A stretch of DNA of 64,000 nt from an uncultured Caulobacteraceae bacterium (GTDB lineage Bacteria; Pseudomonadota; Alphaproteobacteria; Caulobacterales; Caulobacteraceae). The notes beneath the pieces are model-generated. The model ran no database searches, was not told where the DNA came from, and saw only the letters and a program-made list of their open reading frames with translations. Of this stretch, positions 53,711 through 63,555 are shown one piece after another. The stretch covers positions 186,001 to 250,000 of the forward strand of contig CAKZPF010000003.1 in NCBI GenBank assembly GCA_937138625.1, written 5' to 3'. The position numbers and the translations under genes are program-made. Within the stretch, counting starts at the first letter, position 1. Each line of letters starts with the position of its first letter.

Positions 53711-54277
53711 ATGACGTTCCAAACGCAAGACCTTGATATTTTGAACACTTATGCCCTGGATTACAGTCCGACCGGCGATTTTGACGGCGAGCTGGAAACC
53801 ATCGTGCAGTCCAAGGGTGGTGCGCTTTATGTGTTGACAGAAAATGCCTGGGGTGAAGAGGTGTATCAGTATATCGATGCCAGCCTCGTATCCACATTAA
53901 ACAACGGTTTGCATTACAGTTATCGCGGCATGTTTGACCTTGACCAAGACAAAACAGCGGATGTGCTGTATGCCGATAGTCAATATGGTCTGCTGGGCAT
54001 GCCGGGCAATCCCGCGACTTTTGATGCCATTACCGCCGAAGACCGCACGCGCATGGTCCAAAACCCCACCTTGGGCGAAATTGAAGTGCGCAAATATGTG
54101 GATGTCAACGGCGATGGTGAAATGGATACGGCCAAGGAGATGATGGAGATGCAAGCCTTTTTGGACGAGCCCCTCAAGCCCCACACCCGTGCCGCCGCCG
54201 AAGATATGGGCATTCCTATGATCCGGCACTATCTGATCAGCCCCATCGAGACCACAGACGCGCCTGTTCATGAATAG
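53711..54277 (+). CDS. Ca-loop (DxNGDGxxD) protein related to the 26891 protein
   Basis: 188 residues without a signal peptide. Aspartate loops: GDFDGELETIVQ near 22, FDLDQDKTADVLYAD near 75, and DVNGDGEMDT at 131-140. The string YADSQYGLLGMP (87-98) matches YSDSRFGIMATP in the protein at 26891, implying common ancestry. The C-terminus is charged. The stop overlaps pncC by 8 bp, so translation of the two is coupled although they have unrelated roles. Function unknown. Confidence 0.7.
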   Translation: MTFQTQDLDILNTYALDYSPTGDFDGELETIVQSKGGALYVLTENAWGEEVYQYIDASLVSTLNNGLHYSYRGMFDLDQDKTADVLYADSQYGLLGMPGNPATFDAITAEDRTRMVQNPTLGEIEVRKYVDVNGDGEMDTAKEMMEMQAFLDEPLKPHTRAAAEDMGIPMIRHYLISPIETTDAPVHE

Positions 54278-54749
54278 GGCACGCGCCCTTGTCCACGCGG
54301 CCAGCGCAAAGGGCCTGCGCCTGAGCACGGCCGAAAGTTGCACGGGCGGCCTGATTGCCGCTGCCATCACTGACATTGCGGGCTCGTCAGCGATCTTTGA
54401 CCAAGGTTTTGTCACCTATGCCAATGCCGCCAAGCACCAAACGCTGGGCGTGTCTGAAACGGACCTTGCGCATCATGGCGCGGTCTCGGCCCCCGTGGCC
54501 CAGGCCATGGCCGAAGGGGCGCTGCGGGTTGCCAAGGCGGACATTGCCGTCTCGGTCACAGGGATTGCGGGGCCCGACGGTGGCAGCCCCGACAAGCCCG
54601 TGGGCCTGGTGTGGTTTGGCCTGGCGCAAACGGGCCAGCCAACCGCAACGCACAAACAGATTTTTCCCGACACCGGCCGTGATGGCATCCGCCAAGCCGC
54701 TCGCAATTTTGCCCTGGGGTTGTTGGCTCAGGCGGTGTCCGAGCGCTGA
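54270..54749 (+). CDS. pncC: Nicotinamide-nucleotide amidase (CinA C-terminal domain)
   Basis: 159 residues. STAESCTGGLIAAAITDIAGSS and FVTYANAAKHQTLGV, then SVTGIAGPDGGSPDKPVGLVWFGLA, are the classic CinA C-terminal motifs. It deamidates nicotinamide mononucleotide to recycle NAD. It overlaps the upstream Ca-loop gene by 8 bp and, at the 3' end, the convergent ratA-like gene by 22 bp. Confidence 0.95.
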   Translation: MNRARALVHAASAKGLRLSTAESCTGGLIAAAITDIAGSSAIFDQGFVTYANAAKHQTLGVSETDLAHHGAVSAPVAQAMAEGALRVAKADIAVSVTGIAGPDGGSPDKPVGLVWFGLAQTGQPTATHKQIFPDTGRDGIRQAARNFALGLLAQAVSER

Positions 54750-55183
54750 GCACCGTAAAGGGCAGCGGCCCGATCCTCGAAACATTGCATCAAACGCTGG
54801 GTAAACTTGCCAAACCCGCGGGTCAGGATGCCGTTAAGCAACGGCACCTTGATATCCAAATCGATAAAGAATTCTATTTCTGAGCCGCCATCGGCCTGGG
54901 CGCGCACCTGCCACTGGCTGCGCAAATGCCGAAATGGCCCACGGATCAGCCCGATGCTGACCCTGTTGGCCACGGGGTCAACGCGCACATGTGTGGAAAA
55001 GCGCTCGCGGAACAGCTTATAGGCCACCTGGGCTTCGGCCTTGAACTCGTGGGCCTGGTCGTCCCAGACCCGCATGCTGGTAATCCAGGGAATGAACTGC
55101 GGATAGGCGCGCACATCCGTGATCACAGCCATCAGCTGATCCGGGCTGTAGGGTGAAGTGCGTGTGGTGGACAGCCGTGGCAT
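54728..55183 (-). CDS. RatA/COQ10-like START-domain protein
   Basis: About 151 residues from the ATG at 55183 (MPRLSTTRTSPYSPDQL). Upstream in-frame codons look noncoding. FxxVxDVRAYPQFIPWI (residues 20-32), VAYKLFRERFSTHVRVDP and GSEIEFFIDLDIKVPLL give the polyketide-cyclase/dehydrase fold of the COQ10/RatA family, which binds ubiquinone or other lipids. It lies 7 bp after lipA on the same strand, a widespread neighbour pair. Confidence 0.9.
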   Translation of the reverse strand: MPRLSTTRTSPYSPDQLMAVITDVRAYPQFIPWITSMRVWDDQAHEFKAEAQVAYKLFRERFSTHVRVDPVANRVSIGLIRGPFRHLRSQWQVRAQADGGSEIEFFIDLDIKVPLLNGILTRGFGKFTQRLMQCFEDRAAALYGAQRSDTA

Positions 55184-55190
55184 AGGCAGA

Positions 55191-56192
55191 CTATGGCCGC
55201 TGATGCGCCTCTTGTTTAGCCCCTCGTTTGGCCTCTTGAGCCTCACGGGCGGCTTTCAGCTTGGCAAAATCATCGCCCGCATGATGGCTGGAGCGTGTGA
55301 GTGGCGAGGAGGAAACCATCAAAAAGCCCTTGGACTTGGCAATGGTTTCATAGGCTTTGAACTCTTCGGGCGTGACAAAGCGATCGACAGGGGCGTGTTT
55401 GCGTGTCGGCTGCAGGTACTGACCAATGGTGATGAAGTCCACACCCGCCGAGCGCATGTCGTCCATGACCTGCATGACCTCTTCTTGGGTTTCGCCCAGG
55501 CCGACCATGATGCCGGATTTGGTGAACATTTTGGGGTCGCGTTCTTTCACGCGTTCCAGCAAGCGTAGCGAGTGATAATACCGCGCGCCGGGGCGAATGT
55601 TCAGGTAAAGCTTCGGCACGGTTTCAAGGTTGTGATTGAACACATCAGGCCGCGCATCGACAACTTGGTGCACCACCTCGACTGGGCGGCGCAAAAAGTC
55701 CGGCGTCAGAATTTCCACCGTCGTCTCGGGCGAGGCCTGACGAATGGCCAGGATCACATCTTCGAAATGTTGCGCCCCCCCGTCCGCCAGATCATCGCGA
55801 TCCACAGACGTGATCACCGCGTGCTTCAGGCCCATCAAGGCCACGGCCTCGGCGACCTTGGCCGGTTCTTCGGGATCAAGGGCTTTGGGCAGACCCGTCG
55901 CCACATTGCAAAAGGCACAGGCCCGCGTGCAGATCTCGCCCATAATCATGAAGGTGGCGTGCTTTTGCTCCCAGCACTCCCCAATATTGGGACACGCTGC
56001 TTCTTCGCAGACGGTCACAAGACCGCGATCCTTGACGATTTTTCGTGTATCCGCATAGCCCTTGTTGGTGGGGGCTTTCACCCGGATCCAATCCGGCTTG
56101 CGCATGACGTCATGCTCTTGGCGGTTGGCCAAGTGTGGGTGGCGGGGGCGTTCACGGCCCTTTGCGTCAATAATCGTGTGCATGGTGTGCAT
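55191..56192 (-). CDS. lipA: Lipoyl synthase
   Basis: 333 residues. Auxiliary cluster [12 protein letters not shown] and radical SAM motif [10 protein letters not shown] are both present, plus [29 protein letters not shown] and SSPLTRSS near the C-terminus (third Ser). It inserts two sulfurs into octanoyl groups on the E2 subunits of pyruvate dehydrogenase and similar complexes, one of which (pdhC) is nearby. A second ATG lies three codons after the first. Confidence 0.97.
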   Translation of the reverse strand: MHTMHTIIDAKGRERPRHPHLANRQEHDVMRKPDWIRVKAPTNKGYADTRKIVKDRGLVTVCEEAACPNIGECWEQKHATFMIMGEICTRACAFCNVATGLPKALDPEEPAKVAEAVALMGLKHAVITSVDRDDLADGGAQHFEDVILAIRQASPETTVEILTPDFLRRPVEVVHQVVDARPDVFNHNLETVPKLYLNIRPGARYYHSLRLLERVKERDPKMFTKSGIMVGLGETQEEVMQVMDDMRSAGVDFITIGQYLQPTRKHAPVDRFVTPEEFKAYETIAKSKGFLMVSSSPLTRSSHHAGDDFAKLKAAREAQEAKRGAKQEAHQRP

Positions 56193-56474
56193 GTAAGCGT
56201 TTTATGGGCAAATGTCGATAGCCTTTGCCCCACCGGCGGACACATAGCCCTGAGGCTTCAATAAGAGCCAGAAGTGTCAATACGAAGCCCCAGGCACACG
56301 TATTTGGGGACATCGCTGCCCACCTTCGCCGCTAAAGCTATGTTTTTCAAAAAAAGTATAAAATATTTCACCTATGCGGTGGGGATTTATTATTAATTTG
56401 CTGTATTATTAAATTCGCAGCTGCTTGTTTTAGAAATTAATTTATTTTTCAGGTTAAATTGAAGGAAAAAAGTA

Positions 56475-57290
56475 ATGTCAATGACAAATAAACCCTTATA
56501 TGCTATTGTGGCTACTGCTGGCGCGCAATCTAGAGGCGTACACGCCTACGCATATGATTTTAATACTTTACATATAGAGAAAAATCAAAAAAACCAGATT
56601 GATAAGTTTACTGGCGATTTCAATGGCGACGGGAAGAAAGACACATTAGAAATTAATAATGAAGATGGCACCTGCCAATTTATAGATGGAGAGACCGGAA
56701 ATACATCAGAGGGTCTTTTTTCAATTAATTCAGAAGGCGACTATAAATTTACAGAGTTAGATATTGATTTTGATGGTCAGTCTGATGACACAATCAATAT
56801 CGATAAATTTAATAAAATAGGGCCGAATGGAAGAGCAGTGTCTGGTTACAGTTCCGAAACAGACTTGAACAGTGACTCTACTGCTGAATACAGCCCGCTA
56901 TCTTTTTCAAATGCAAACACATGGGAAAAAAATGAATATGGGATGGTATATAGACCAATTGGCGGCCATGAAGATGATAGAACTATTAGAGCTGATATCA
57001 ATAAAGATGGCCATATGGACACATTGCGCTTTGAAGATGGAAAGTGGACATACACTGATGGCTTAAAGGCCAGCACGAATGATCCTGACGCCACACAAGA
57101 GCTTGATGCCAATAACTACAATGGTGAACTCAATCTAACAGGCCTAGACATTGATGGTGATGGCGTTGACGACAGAATCAATATTGACGCTAATTTGCAA
57201 AATATTGGGCGTTTTTATAATAACAAAGTCGAACTGAATATAGATTACGACAATGACGGAGACTACGAAAGAAGCATTAATCTTTACTAG
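56475..57290 (+). CDS. DFNGDG-repeat protein, AT-rich, five Asp loops
   Basis: 271 residues in AT-rich DNA with a good RBS (GAAGGAA). No signal peptide. Aspartate loops: GDFNGDGKKDTLEI (47-60), ELDIDFDGQSDD (94-105), RADINKDGHMDTLRF (172-186), LDIDGDGVDD (224-233) and NIDYDNDGDY (255-264). The arrangement TGDFNGDGxxDTL...DGxTG matches the two following genes. The loops resemble FG-GAP/VCBS calcium sites. Its own terminator follows (57316-57347). It is the first of a three-gene paralog cluster. Confidence 0.75.
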   Translation: MSMTNKPLYAIVATAGAQSRGVHAYAYDFNTLHIEKNQKNQIDKFTGDFNGDGKKDTLEINNEDGTCQFIDGETGNTSEGLFSINSEGDYKFTELDIDFDGQSDDTINIDKFNKIGPNGRAVSGYSSETDLNSDSTAEYSPLSFSNANTWEKNEYGMVYRPIGGHEDDRTIRADINKDGHMDTLRFEDGKWTYTDGLKASTNDPDATQELDANNYNGELNLTGLDIDGDGVDDRINIDANLQNIGRFYNNKVELNIDYDNDGDYERSINLY

Positions 57291-57315
57291 CACACTATCC
57301 ATTCAATATTTTACA

Positions 57316-57347
57316 GATGCGTCGCCTGTGCGGCGCATCAGTTTTTT
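57316..57347 (+). terminator. Rho-independent terminator after the first DFNGDG gene
   Basis: GATGC...GCATC stem with an inner GCC/GGC pair and a short bulge, then AGTTTTTT. It lies 25 bp after the stop at 57290. Confidence 0.75.
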
Positions 57348-57426
57348 AATAAACCCTGATCATCTTGACAAAGTGCCTTTTCTACACTAGAGAAATATGT
57401 ATCTTTTTTCACGGTCGAGATTTCAC

Positions 57427-58326
57427 ATGTCGATTACAGGTACGTATAACACAAACGGTCAGTTGGTCAGCTTTACGGAAACCCGTGATTTCAACGGGGA
57501 CGGGGTTCAGGATACGCTGTATGCTTATGACCCTGGGAACGCAGGCGGCAACCCCAACCCCAATTGGGTCGTGAATTATACAGACGGCCAAACAGGGCAA
57601 ACACGATCAGGCAGTATCAACTGGACCATGGGCAACGGCACCAACCCCATGGGCTGGGTAAATCTGAACCTCAATGGCAATACCGTTACGGACCGGTATT
57701 ATTTCTCTTTCCAGCGCACAGGGCAAGGCACCCCTGTTTCTGGTTACACAAATCTTCAATACAATCTGACCAACACCAACGGACAAATCCAAATGGATGT
57801 TGGCGGTGGTAACCCGCAAATTTGGCCGCCCTATCAACAATTTGGCACCATGACGGGAACCTTTTACCCGAATGGCAATGCGGGTAGAAACATGCTGCAG
57901 CTGCAGCGTGATTTCAATAACGATGGTTATACTGATACGCTTCACGCGGAATATGCGGTGGGCTGGGCCGGGCCAGCGCAATGGTTAGTTTCGGTAACCG
58001 ATGGCGCCAGTGGTCAGATCAGAGCCGGCGGCCAGGTTCAATTTACCTCAGGCAACTATACCTCTGGCACCATATGGGCAGATCTGGATTTTAATGGCAC
58101 ACAGGATGCGCTGCAAATTCAACAGATCACCGTAAGCCAAGGTGCCAATGGCGCGCAAATTCGTACCTACTCCGCTACGCAGCAAGGTGGTGGCCAACAA
58201 TGGCCCCCGTTCAATTGGCCACCTTTTCAGCAATGGCCCCCCTTTGTTCAAAATTGGCCTGTCAACAATTGGCCACCCTATCAGCAGTGGCCTGTATATC
58301 CCACCAATTGGCCCTGGTACGGCTGA
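57427..58326 (+). CDS. DFNGDG double-module protein with Trp-Pro-Pro tail
   Basis: 299 residues; ATG at 57427 chosen, an earlier one at 57397 adds ten unrelated residues. Two modules of about 110 residues: 1-115 (TRDFNGDGVQDTLYAYD...DGQTGQTRSG) and 141-252 (QRDFNNDGYTDTLHAEY...DGASGQIRAG), each beginning with a TGT(Y/F)xxNG-type strand. They are joined by a linker containing IWPPY (132-136). The C-terminus (253-299) is a run of WPPF/WPPY/NWP units. No Sec signal. The tail suggests ligand binding, adhesion or an export signal; none is demonstrated. Confidence 0.75.
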   Translation: MSITGTYNTNGQLVSFTETRDFNGDGVQDTLYAYDPGNAGGNPNPNWVVNYTDGQTGQTRSGSINWTMGNGTNPMGWVNLNLNGNTVTDRYYFSFQRTGQGTPVSGYTNLQYNLTNTNGQIQMDVGGGNPQIWPPYQQFGTMTGTFYPNGNAGRNMLQLQRDFNNDGYTDTLHAEYAVGWAGPAQWLVSVTDGASGQIRAGGQVQFTSGNYTSGTIWADLDFNGTQDALQIQQITVSQGANGAQIRTYSATQQGGGQQWPPFNWPPFQQWPPFVQNWPVNNWPPYQQWPVYPTNWPWYG

Positions 58327-58517
58327 AACTGGCCACACATTAACGATATTTCCGTTCCGTCATAAAATCCGCCAAAAAGATTGACTGGAAAAAATATCAT
58401 TTTTGTGTCAGCCTGTCTCATAGGGCGCATTTGCGCGCATATTGATTTGCATTTTTTCATGCTCACACTTATTTCATTTGGGCTGTTTTTTGAACGATTG
58501 ACATAGATTTATACGCC

Positions 58518-59069
58518 ATGACCATTATTGGAACCCAAGCTTACGGCAATCTAGCGACCCTTAAAGAAACCCGAGACTTTAATGGGGACGGCATCAGCGA
58601 CATTCTGTATGCTACTCGCGACTGGAACGGCAATTGGCACGTTCAATTTACCGACGGCGCGACCAACCAGGTGCGGGTTGGCAATGTCAATTTTTCATCC
58701 GTTACCGGGGGCATTTCCGGCACCTTTCACATTGATATCAACGGTGACGGGATCCGCGATCAATACAGCTTCAATTATCAAGCTGGTGCCCGCCTGGGCC
58801 CCAACAGCTTTAGTTACACCAATACCAACCCAAACATTACCTATGGCACTGTGCAGGTGAACCCGCCCACGACCTTCCCACCATGTCTGTATCCGCCGTA
58901 CTGGTATTACCCGCCCTATACGATGCCTCCTATGCATGGGGGATGCTGCCCACCGCCACCATGTTATTATCCACCGTCCCAGGGGTGTTTCAACTGGAAC
59001 AGCGGGGGCAACTGGAATTGTGGCAACCAAACCAGCAGTTGGTGGAACCCCGCCTGGACGGCAGGCTGA
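58518..59069 (+). CDS. DFNGDG single-module protein with Cys/Tyr/Pro-rich tail
   Basis: 183 residues. One module (1-110): ETRDFNGDGISDILYATRD, DGATNQVRVG and DINGDGIRDQYSF, aligned throughout to module 1 of the preceding protein. The tail (115-183) is rich in Pro, Tyr, Trp and Cys (PPYWYYPPY, CCPPPPCYYPP), with six cysteines in all, hinting at metal binding or cross-linking. No signal peptide. It lies 191 bp after its paralog, and the lpdA gene converges from the other side. Confidence 0.72.
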   Translation: MTIIGTQAYGNLATLKETRDFNGDGISDILYATRDWNGNWHVQFTDGATNQVRVGNVNFSSVTGGISGTFHIDINGDGIRDQYSFNYQAGARLGPNSFSYTNTNPNITYGTVQVNPPTTFPPCLYPPYWYYPPYTMPPMHGGCCPPPPCYYPPSQGCFNWNSGGNWNCGNQTSSWWNPAWTAG

Positions 59070-59108
59070 CCCTAGCCTCCGTAGAATTCACTTCAATATT
59101 GATCGTGC

Positions 59109-60512
59109 CTAGGTGTGCAGCACCCGATCAAAAGCATCGAGCACGCTTTCGTGCATGCCCTCTGACATGGTGGGGTGTGGAAAAACGGTGGCCATGATCT
59201 CAGCCTCGGTGGCCTCAAGCGTGATCGCGAGCGCAAAGCCCTGAATCATCTCGGTGACCTCGTGCCCGAACATATGAGCCCCCAGCAGCGCCCCTGTTTT
59301 TTCGTCAAACACGGTTTTGATAAAGCCGTCGGTCTCGCCCGCGGCAATGGCCTTGCCGTTGGCGCTGAAGGGGAAGCGTCCGACCTTGACCTTATGCCCC
59401 GCCTCCTTGGCCTTGGCTTCGGTCATACCAACGCTGGCCACTTGTGGATGCGTATAGGTACAGCCGGGAATGGGCGTTGTCAGATTAGATGGCTTTAGGC
59501 CCGCAATATGCTCGATGCAATGAATGCCTTCGTGGCTGGCCTTGTGCGCCAACCACGGCGGTCCCGCCACATCGCCAATCGCATACAACCCCTGGACATT
59601 GGTTTTCCCATGATCATCATTGACCACATGACCGCGATCGGTCTTCACGCCCAGCGCTTCAAGACCTAAATTTTCAATATTGCCGGTGATGCCTATGGCG
59701 ACAATGGCCTTGTCAGCCGTCAGGGTTTCGGTTTTGCCCTTCACGCCCACCTTGGCCACCACTCCGGATTTCACAGCCTCCAGCTTTTCAACCTTCGCCC
59801 CGGTCAGAAATTTAATGCCCTGTTTGGCGAATGACTTTTGCGCCGCTGCTGAAACCTCGGCGTCTTCGGCGGGCAGGATGCGATCCATGGCCTCGATCAC
59901 GGTGACCTCTGCGCCCAAAGTGCGGTAAAAACAGGCGAACTCCATACCAATGGCACCCGAGCCCACAACCACCAGCGATTTCGGACAGGCCTTGGGCGTC
60001 AGCGCATGACGATAGGTCCAGATGTGCTCGCCATCCGCCGCCAGACCAATGGCCGGCACCTCGCGGGCGCGGGCTCCGGTGGCCAGAACCACATGCTTGG
60101 CGGTGAGGGTCTCTTGGCCACCACCCTTTTTCTCGACGATGACTTCTGGCGCCGGTGAGCCCTTTTCCAGCTTGGCCGTACCCTCGATGACTTCGATTTT
60201 GTTCTTTTTCATCAAATAGGCCACGCCGCCGTTCAGCTGTTTCGCGGCCCCCCGAGAGCGCTCGATAATGGCACTGAAATCAAAATCGATCTTCTCTGCT
60301 TTCAGGCCATAATCCTTCAGGTGGTTCAGGGTGGCAAAGGTCTCGGCGGATTTCAGCAAGGCCTTGGTGGGGATACAGCCCCAGTTCAGACAAATCCCGC
60401 CCAGGTTTTCGCGCTCGATGATGGCAGCTTTCATGCCCAATTGGCTCGCACGGATGGCCGTTACATAACCACCCGGCCCGGCCCCAATCACCACAACATC
60501 AAAGGCTTTCAT
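59109..60512 (-). CDS. lpdA: Dihydrolipoyl dehydrogenase
   Basis: 467 residues from the ATG at 60512 (AGGAAATT just upstream). FAD site VVVIGAGPGGYVTAIRA, redox disulfide GGICLNWGCIPTKALLK, NAD site LVVVGSGAIGMEFA, and the dimer-interface active His in FPHPTMSEGMHESVLDA. It reoxidises lipoamide for 2-oxoacid dehydrogenases, presumably with PdhB/PdhC encoded downstream. Confidence 0.97.
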   Translation of the reverse strand: MKAFDVVVIGAGPGGYVTAIRASQLGMKAAIIERENLGGICLNWGCIPTKALLKSAETFATLNHLKDYGLKAEKIDFDFSAIIERSRGAAKQLNGGVAYLMKKNKIEVIEGTAKLEKGSPAPEVIVEKKGGGQETLTAKHVVLATGARAREVPAIGLAADGEHIWTYRHALTPKACPKSLVVVGSGAIGMEFACFYRTLGAEVTVIEAMDRILPAEDAEVSAAAQKSFAKQGIKFLTGAKVEKLEAVKSGVVAKVGVKGKTETLTADKAIVAIGITGNIENLGLEALGVKTDRGHVVNDDHGKTNVQGLYAIGDVAGPPWLAHKASHEGIHCIEHIAGLKPSNLTTPIPGCTYTHPQVASVGMTEAKAKEAGHKVKVGRFPFSANGKAIAAGETDGFIKTVFDEKTGALLGAHMFGHEVTEMIQGFALAITLEATEAEIMATVFPHPTMSEGMHESVLDAFDRVLHT

Positions 60513-60691
60513 AATTTCCTCCCCGGGAGCCATTTACCATTGGCAGTAGCCATATATGATCAAGCTGTCAAAGAGAAGGGTGCATATTTGCAACTTTTTT
60601 CACAAAGCGCATTGACATTTGCAAATTAAGCATTAACGTCTCGTATTAGTTATTTTAAGATCAAGCTTAGACAAATGGGAAGGAATAAGTG

Positions 60692-61360
60692 ATGTCGTCT
60701 GTTGGAGTCAATATTTTTTCTAGCCTAGATGATTTAAAGAGACAGGTAGAAAGTAACGATTTTTCTGTAAATTTGTATGCGGTGCGCAGAACTGATACTT
60801 CAGAGGGGTATCGTGAGATGCCCATAGGAAAACTTCAGTTCGGTAGTGTTAAAGAAAAGACACCAGGATCATTCGAATCCTATGTGGGAATTGATGCCAT
60901 TTATGAAGTAAGTTATTCTGCAGAGATTACTGATTACGGCATTATTCGCGATATAAAAAAAGGAACAGTTTCCGGCACCACCCATATTCAAGCGATAGAT
61001 TTATCAGAACTCTCTGACTACGCAAATCAGTTGCGCGCTCAAGGCAGTAATGATAAATACGTTGAAAGATTAATATCGGATTTAGATAATGTGCAGCCCA
61101 CTGTATCTTATAAATTAGATGAGATAAATTCTGATCACCCAAAAATTGATGCCCACCGATCACATATAAAGTACACGCAAAGAAATTACAAAAAAGAAGG
61201 CGATGGCGTTTACCAACCACAAATAGCCGGTACAATCGCTAGCGGACCTGCAATACATGATTTTGACGATGATGGAAAGCCTGATCACCTGATTGGTTAT
61301 ATTGTGAATGAACAGGGAATCCCTACTCACGCAGTGATTTCAGAGGATCAAGATGAGTAG
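60692..61360 (+). CDS. Hypothetical protein with one Asp loop near the C-terminus
   Basis: 222 residues from the ATG at 60692 (GGGAAGGA upstream; GTG one codon earlier possible). AT-rich. Mostly unrecognised; a single DFDDDGKPDHLIGYIV loop near residues 193-208 follows the DxDxDGxxD scheme seen in the other Ca-loop proteins. A TTGACA at 60612-60617 may be part of its promoter. No signal peptide. It is separated from the tandem cluster only by lpdA. Homology to the family is suspected, not shown. Confidence 0.6.
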   Translation: MSSVGVNIFSSLDDLKRQVESNDFSVNLYAVRRTDTSEGYREMPIGKLQFGSVKEKTPGSFESYVGIDAIYEVSYSAEITDYGIIRDIKKGTVSGTTHIQAIDLSELSDYANQLRAQGSNDKYVERLISDLDNVQPTVSYKLDEINSDHPKIDAHRSHIKYTQRNYKKEGDGVYQPQIAGTIASGPAIHDFDDDGKPDHLIGYIVNEQGIPTHAVISEDQDE

Positions 61361-61382
61361 ATCTTACTTTATAAAACTCAAT

Positions 61383-62021
61383 CTACGCTAAAAACAAAAC
61401 CTTCAATCCATCGACCACCATCTGGGCCGCCAGCGCCGATAAGATGACGCCGAAAATCCGCGTGATCATGGCGGCCACCGTCTTGCCCATGATTTTCATC
61501 ATCAGATCAATGGACAGCATCATCACCAGACACATCAAAATGTTCACGCCCGCCGCCGCCAGCACCATGCCCTTGGCGGCCCAGGCGTCATGCTCGGCCA
61601 TATACAGCATAATGGCCGCAATGGCACCGGGGCCAGAAATCAGCGGGATGGCCAGGGGAAAAACCGAGATGTCTTCCCGCTCCATATGTTTTTCATCCAT
61701 ATGCGAGATCACCTCGTCGGTGCGGGCCTCGCGCCGCTCGGTACGCTTTTCAAACAGCATATCAACGGCAATCAAAAACAACAGTACGCCACCCGCCACC
61801 CGAAAGGCCGCCAGCGACACCCCCATCGCGCCCAACAACCAAGCCCCACCAAAGGCAAACCCCACCAAGACCAAGCTGGCAATACCACTGGCTTTCAGGG
61901 CCATGGTCCGCCGCCAAGGCTTGCTGCCGCCTTCGGTCACGCCCGCAAACACCGGCGCGATGCCCGGCGGGTCGATGATCACGAAAAACGTGACAAACGC
62001 CATGAGGAAGAGTTCAAGCAT
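61383..62021 (-). CDS. MarC family integral membrane protein
   Basis: 212 residues with about six hydrophobic segments. The MarC/YhgN landmarks are FVIIDPPGIAPVFAGVT near the start, GGVLLFLIAVDMLFEKR, and the duplicate motif FPLAIPLISGPGAIAAIMLYM. Members are inner-membrane proteins of unknown function, once wrongly linked to antibiotic resistance. It converges on the Ca-loop gene with a 22-bp gap and lies downstream of pdhC. Confidence 0.92.
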   Translation of the reverse strand: MLELFLMAFVTFFVIIDPPGIAPVFAGVTEGGSKPWRRTMALKASGIASLVLVGFAFGGAWLLGAMGVSLAAFRVAGGVLLFLIAVDMLFEKRTERREARTDEVISHMDEKHMEREDISVFPLAIPLISGPGAIAAIMLYMAEHDAWAAKGMVLAAAGVNILMCLVMMLSIDLMMKIMGKTVAAMITRIFGVILSALAAQMVVDGLKVLFLA

Positions 62022-62090
62022 GTCTATGCAATACCGTCAGTGCCCTCTCAGGGCTTAGTCGGCTCCTCCTTCTGCCTCGGTGCAACAGGT

Positions 62091-63392
62091 TCACACCAAC
62101 AACCGCATCGGGTTTTCGATCATGCCTTTGAAAACCGAAATCCACTCGGCCCCGACCGAGCCATCCACCACACGGTGGTCACAGGTCAGGGTCACGGTCA
62201 TGACGGTGGCGATGGCCAGCGCATCATCCTTGACGACAGGGCGTTTTTCCCCGGCACCCACCGACAGGATCAGGCCCTGGGGCTCGTTCAAGATCGAACC
62301 AAAAGCCTTGATACCAAACATGCCGAGGTTCGAAAGCGAGAAGGTGCCGCCCTGATACTCCTCGGGCGCCAATTTGCGATCCCGAGCCTTTTGGGCCAGG
62401 GTTTTCATTTCCTGGGAAATGCTGGTCAGGGACTTGTTTTCCGCCTGGCGAATGACCGGGGTGATCAAGCCGCCTTCGATGGCCACAGCAACCGCGATAT
62501 CTGCGTGTTTGTGCTTCAGGATCGCGTCGGGCGTATAGCTGGCGTTGGCGTCAGGCACGGCCTTCAGCGCCAAGGCCGAAGCCTTGATCAGCAGGTCATT
62601 GACCGAGAGTTTATAGGCCCCCTCGCCTTCGGGGCTCGCGCCATTGATTTCGGCCCGCAGCTTCAACAGTTTATCGAGCTCGATATCCACCATCAACGGG
62701 AAGTGTGGCACATCACGGAAGCTCGCGGTCAAGCGGCTGGCGATGGTGCGGCGCATGCCATCCAGCGGCACGGTGTCGTAGCTGTCTTCCGTATAGGGCA
62801 AAGGACCCGAGGCCACAGGCGCCGGTGCCGACACTTGGGCCGCCGCGGTTTGGGATTTGCCGGCGGCGGCTTCGATGTCGCGTTTGATGATGCGCCCACG
62901 GGGGCCGGAGCCCTTGATCGAATAAATGTCCACATTGTGGGCCGCTGCCAAACGCCGCGCCAACGGCGAGGCAAAGACACGGTCGCCCTGGGGCACATTC
63001 AAGGATTGTCCACCCCCAGTGCCACCAGCCATGGCCAATTGCGGCTGAGGGGCCGGGGTATCGGCTTTGCGGCTTGCTTCGGCAGGCTGATCGTTCGATG
63101 AGGTCGAAGCGGCCTCCGGGCTAGAGACACTCAGGCTGCTGGGGTCCTCGCCCTCTTCGGCCAAAATGGCGATGGGGGCATTGACCTTCACGCCCTGGGT
63201 GCCCGCTTCCACCAAGATTTTGCCCACCGTGCCTTCGTCGACGGCTTCGACTTCCATGGTGGCCTTATCGGTTTCGATCTCGGCGATGACCTGACCGGCC
63301 TCGACAGTGTCGCCCTCTTTCACATGCCATTTGGCCAAGGTGCCCTCTTCCATGGTTGGGCTCAGCGCTGGCATCAGTACATCAATCGACAT
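62091..63392 (-). CDS. pdhC: Pyruvate dehydrogenase E2 (dihydrolipoamide acetyltransferase)
   Basis: 433 residues. Lipoyl domain with the target Lys in [11 protein letters not shown] (about 40-50), Pro/Ala/Ser linker, E3/E1-binding domain ([18 protein letters not shown]...GRIIKRDI), and the catalytic core with [13 protein letters not shown] carrying the active His and Asp. It transfers the acetyl group to CoA. It is downstream of pdhB on the same strand; lipA in this window supplies the lipoyl group. Confidence 0.96.
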   Translation of the reverse strand: MSIDVLMPALSPTMEEGTLAKWHVKEGDTVEAGQVIAEIETDKATMEVEAVDEGTVGKILVEAGTQGVKVNAPIAILAEEGEDPSSLSVSSPEAASTSSNDQPAEASRKADTPAPQPQLAMAGGTGGGQSLNVPQGDRVFASPLARRLAAAHNVDIYSIKGSGPRGRIIKRDIEAAAGKSQTAAAQVSAPAPVASGPLPYTEDSYDTVPLDGMRRTIASRLTASFRDVPHFPLMVDIELDKLLKLRAEINGASPEGEGAYKLSVNDLLIKASALALKAVPDANASYTPDAILKHKHADIAVAVAIEGGLITPVIRQAENKSLTSISQEMKTLAQKARDRKLAPEEYQGGTFSLSNLGMFGIKAFGSILNEPQGLILSVGAGEKRPVVKDDALAIATVMTVTLTCDHRVVDGSVGAEWISVFKGMIENPMRLLV

Positions 63393-63404
63393 TTATCTTC
63401 TCCC

Positions 63405-63430
63405 CGTCATCCCGGACCCCGATCCGGACT
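63405..63430. repeat. Palindromic REP-like sequence between pdhB and pdhC
   Basis: CGTCATCCCGGACCCCGATCCGGACT contains an inverted CCGGA/TCCGG pair. Sequences of the form GTCATCCCGGACCCCGATCCGGG are widespread intergenic repeats in alphaproteobacteria. Only one copy is seen here. Confidence 0.5.
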
Positions 63431-63555
63431 CCAACGCCCACATTTTGGTGTGAGCAAGTGAATTTGATTTGTCCACGCATATGGACAGCATAGCCCCCGT
63501 GATCTGTCGGCCTAAGGACACGCACCCCCCGAGACCACAACAGATATGGGCAAAA

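Noticed and set aside
61590-63101. 503-codon plus-strand frame over marC/pdhC
   Set aside because: Antisense shadow of two clear genes; no motif.
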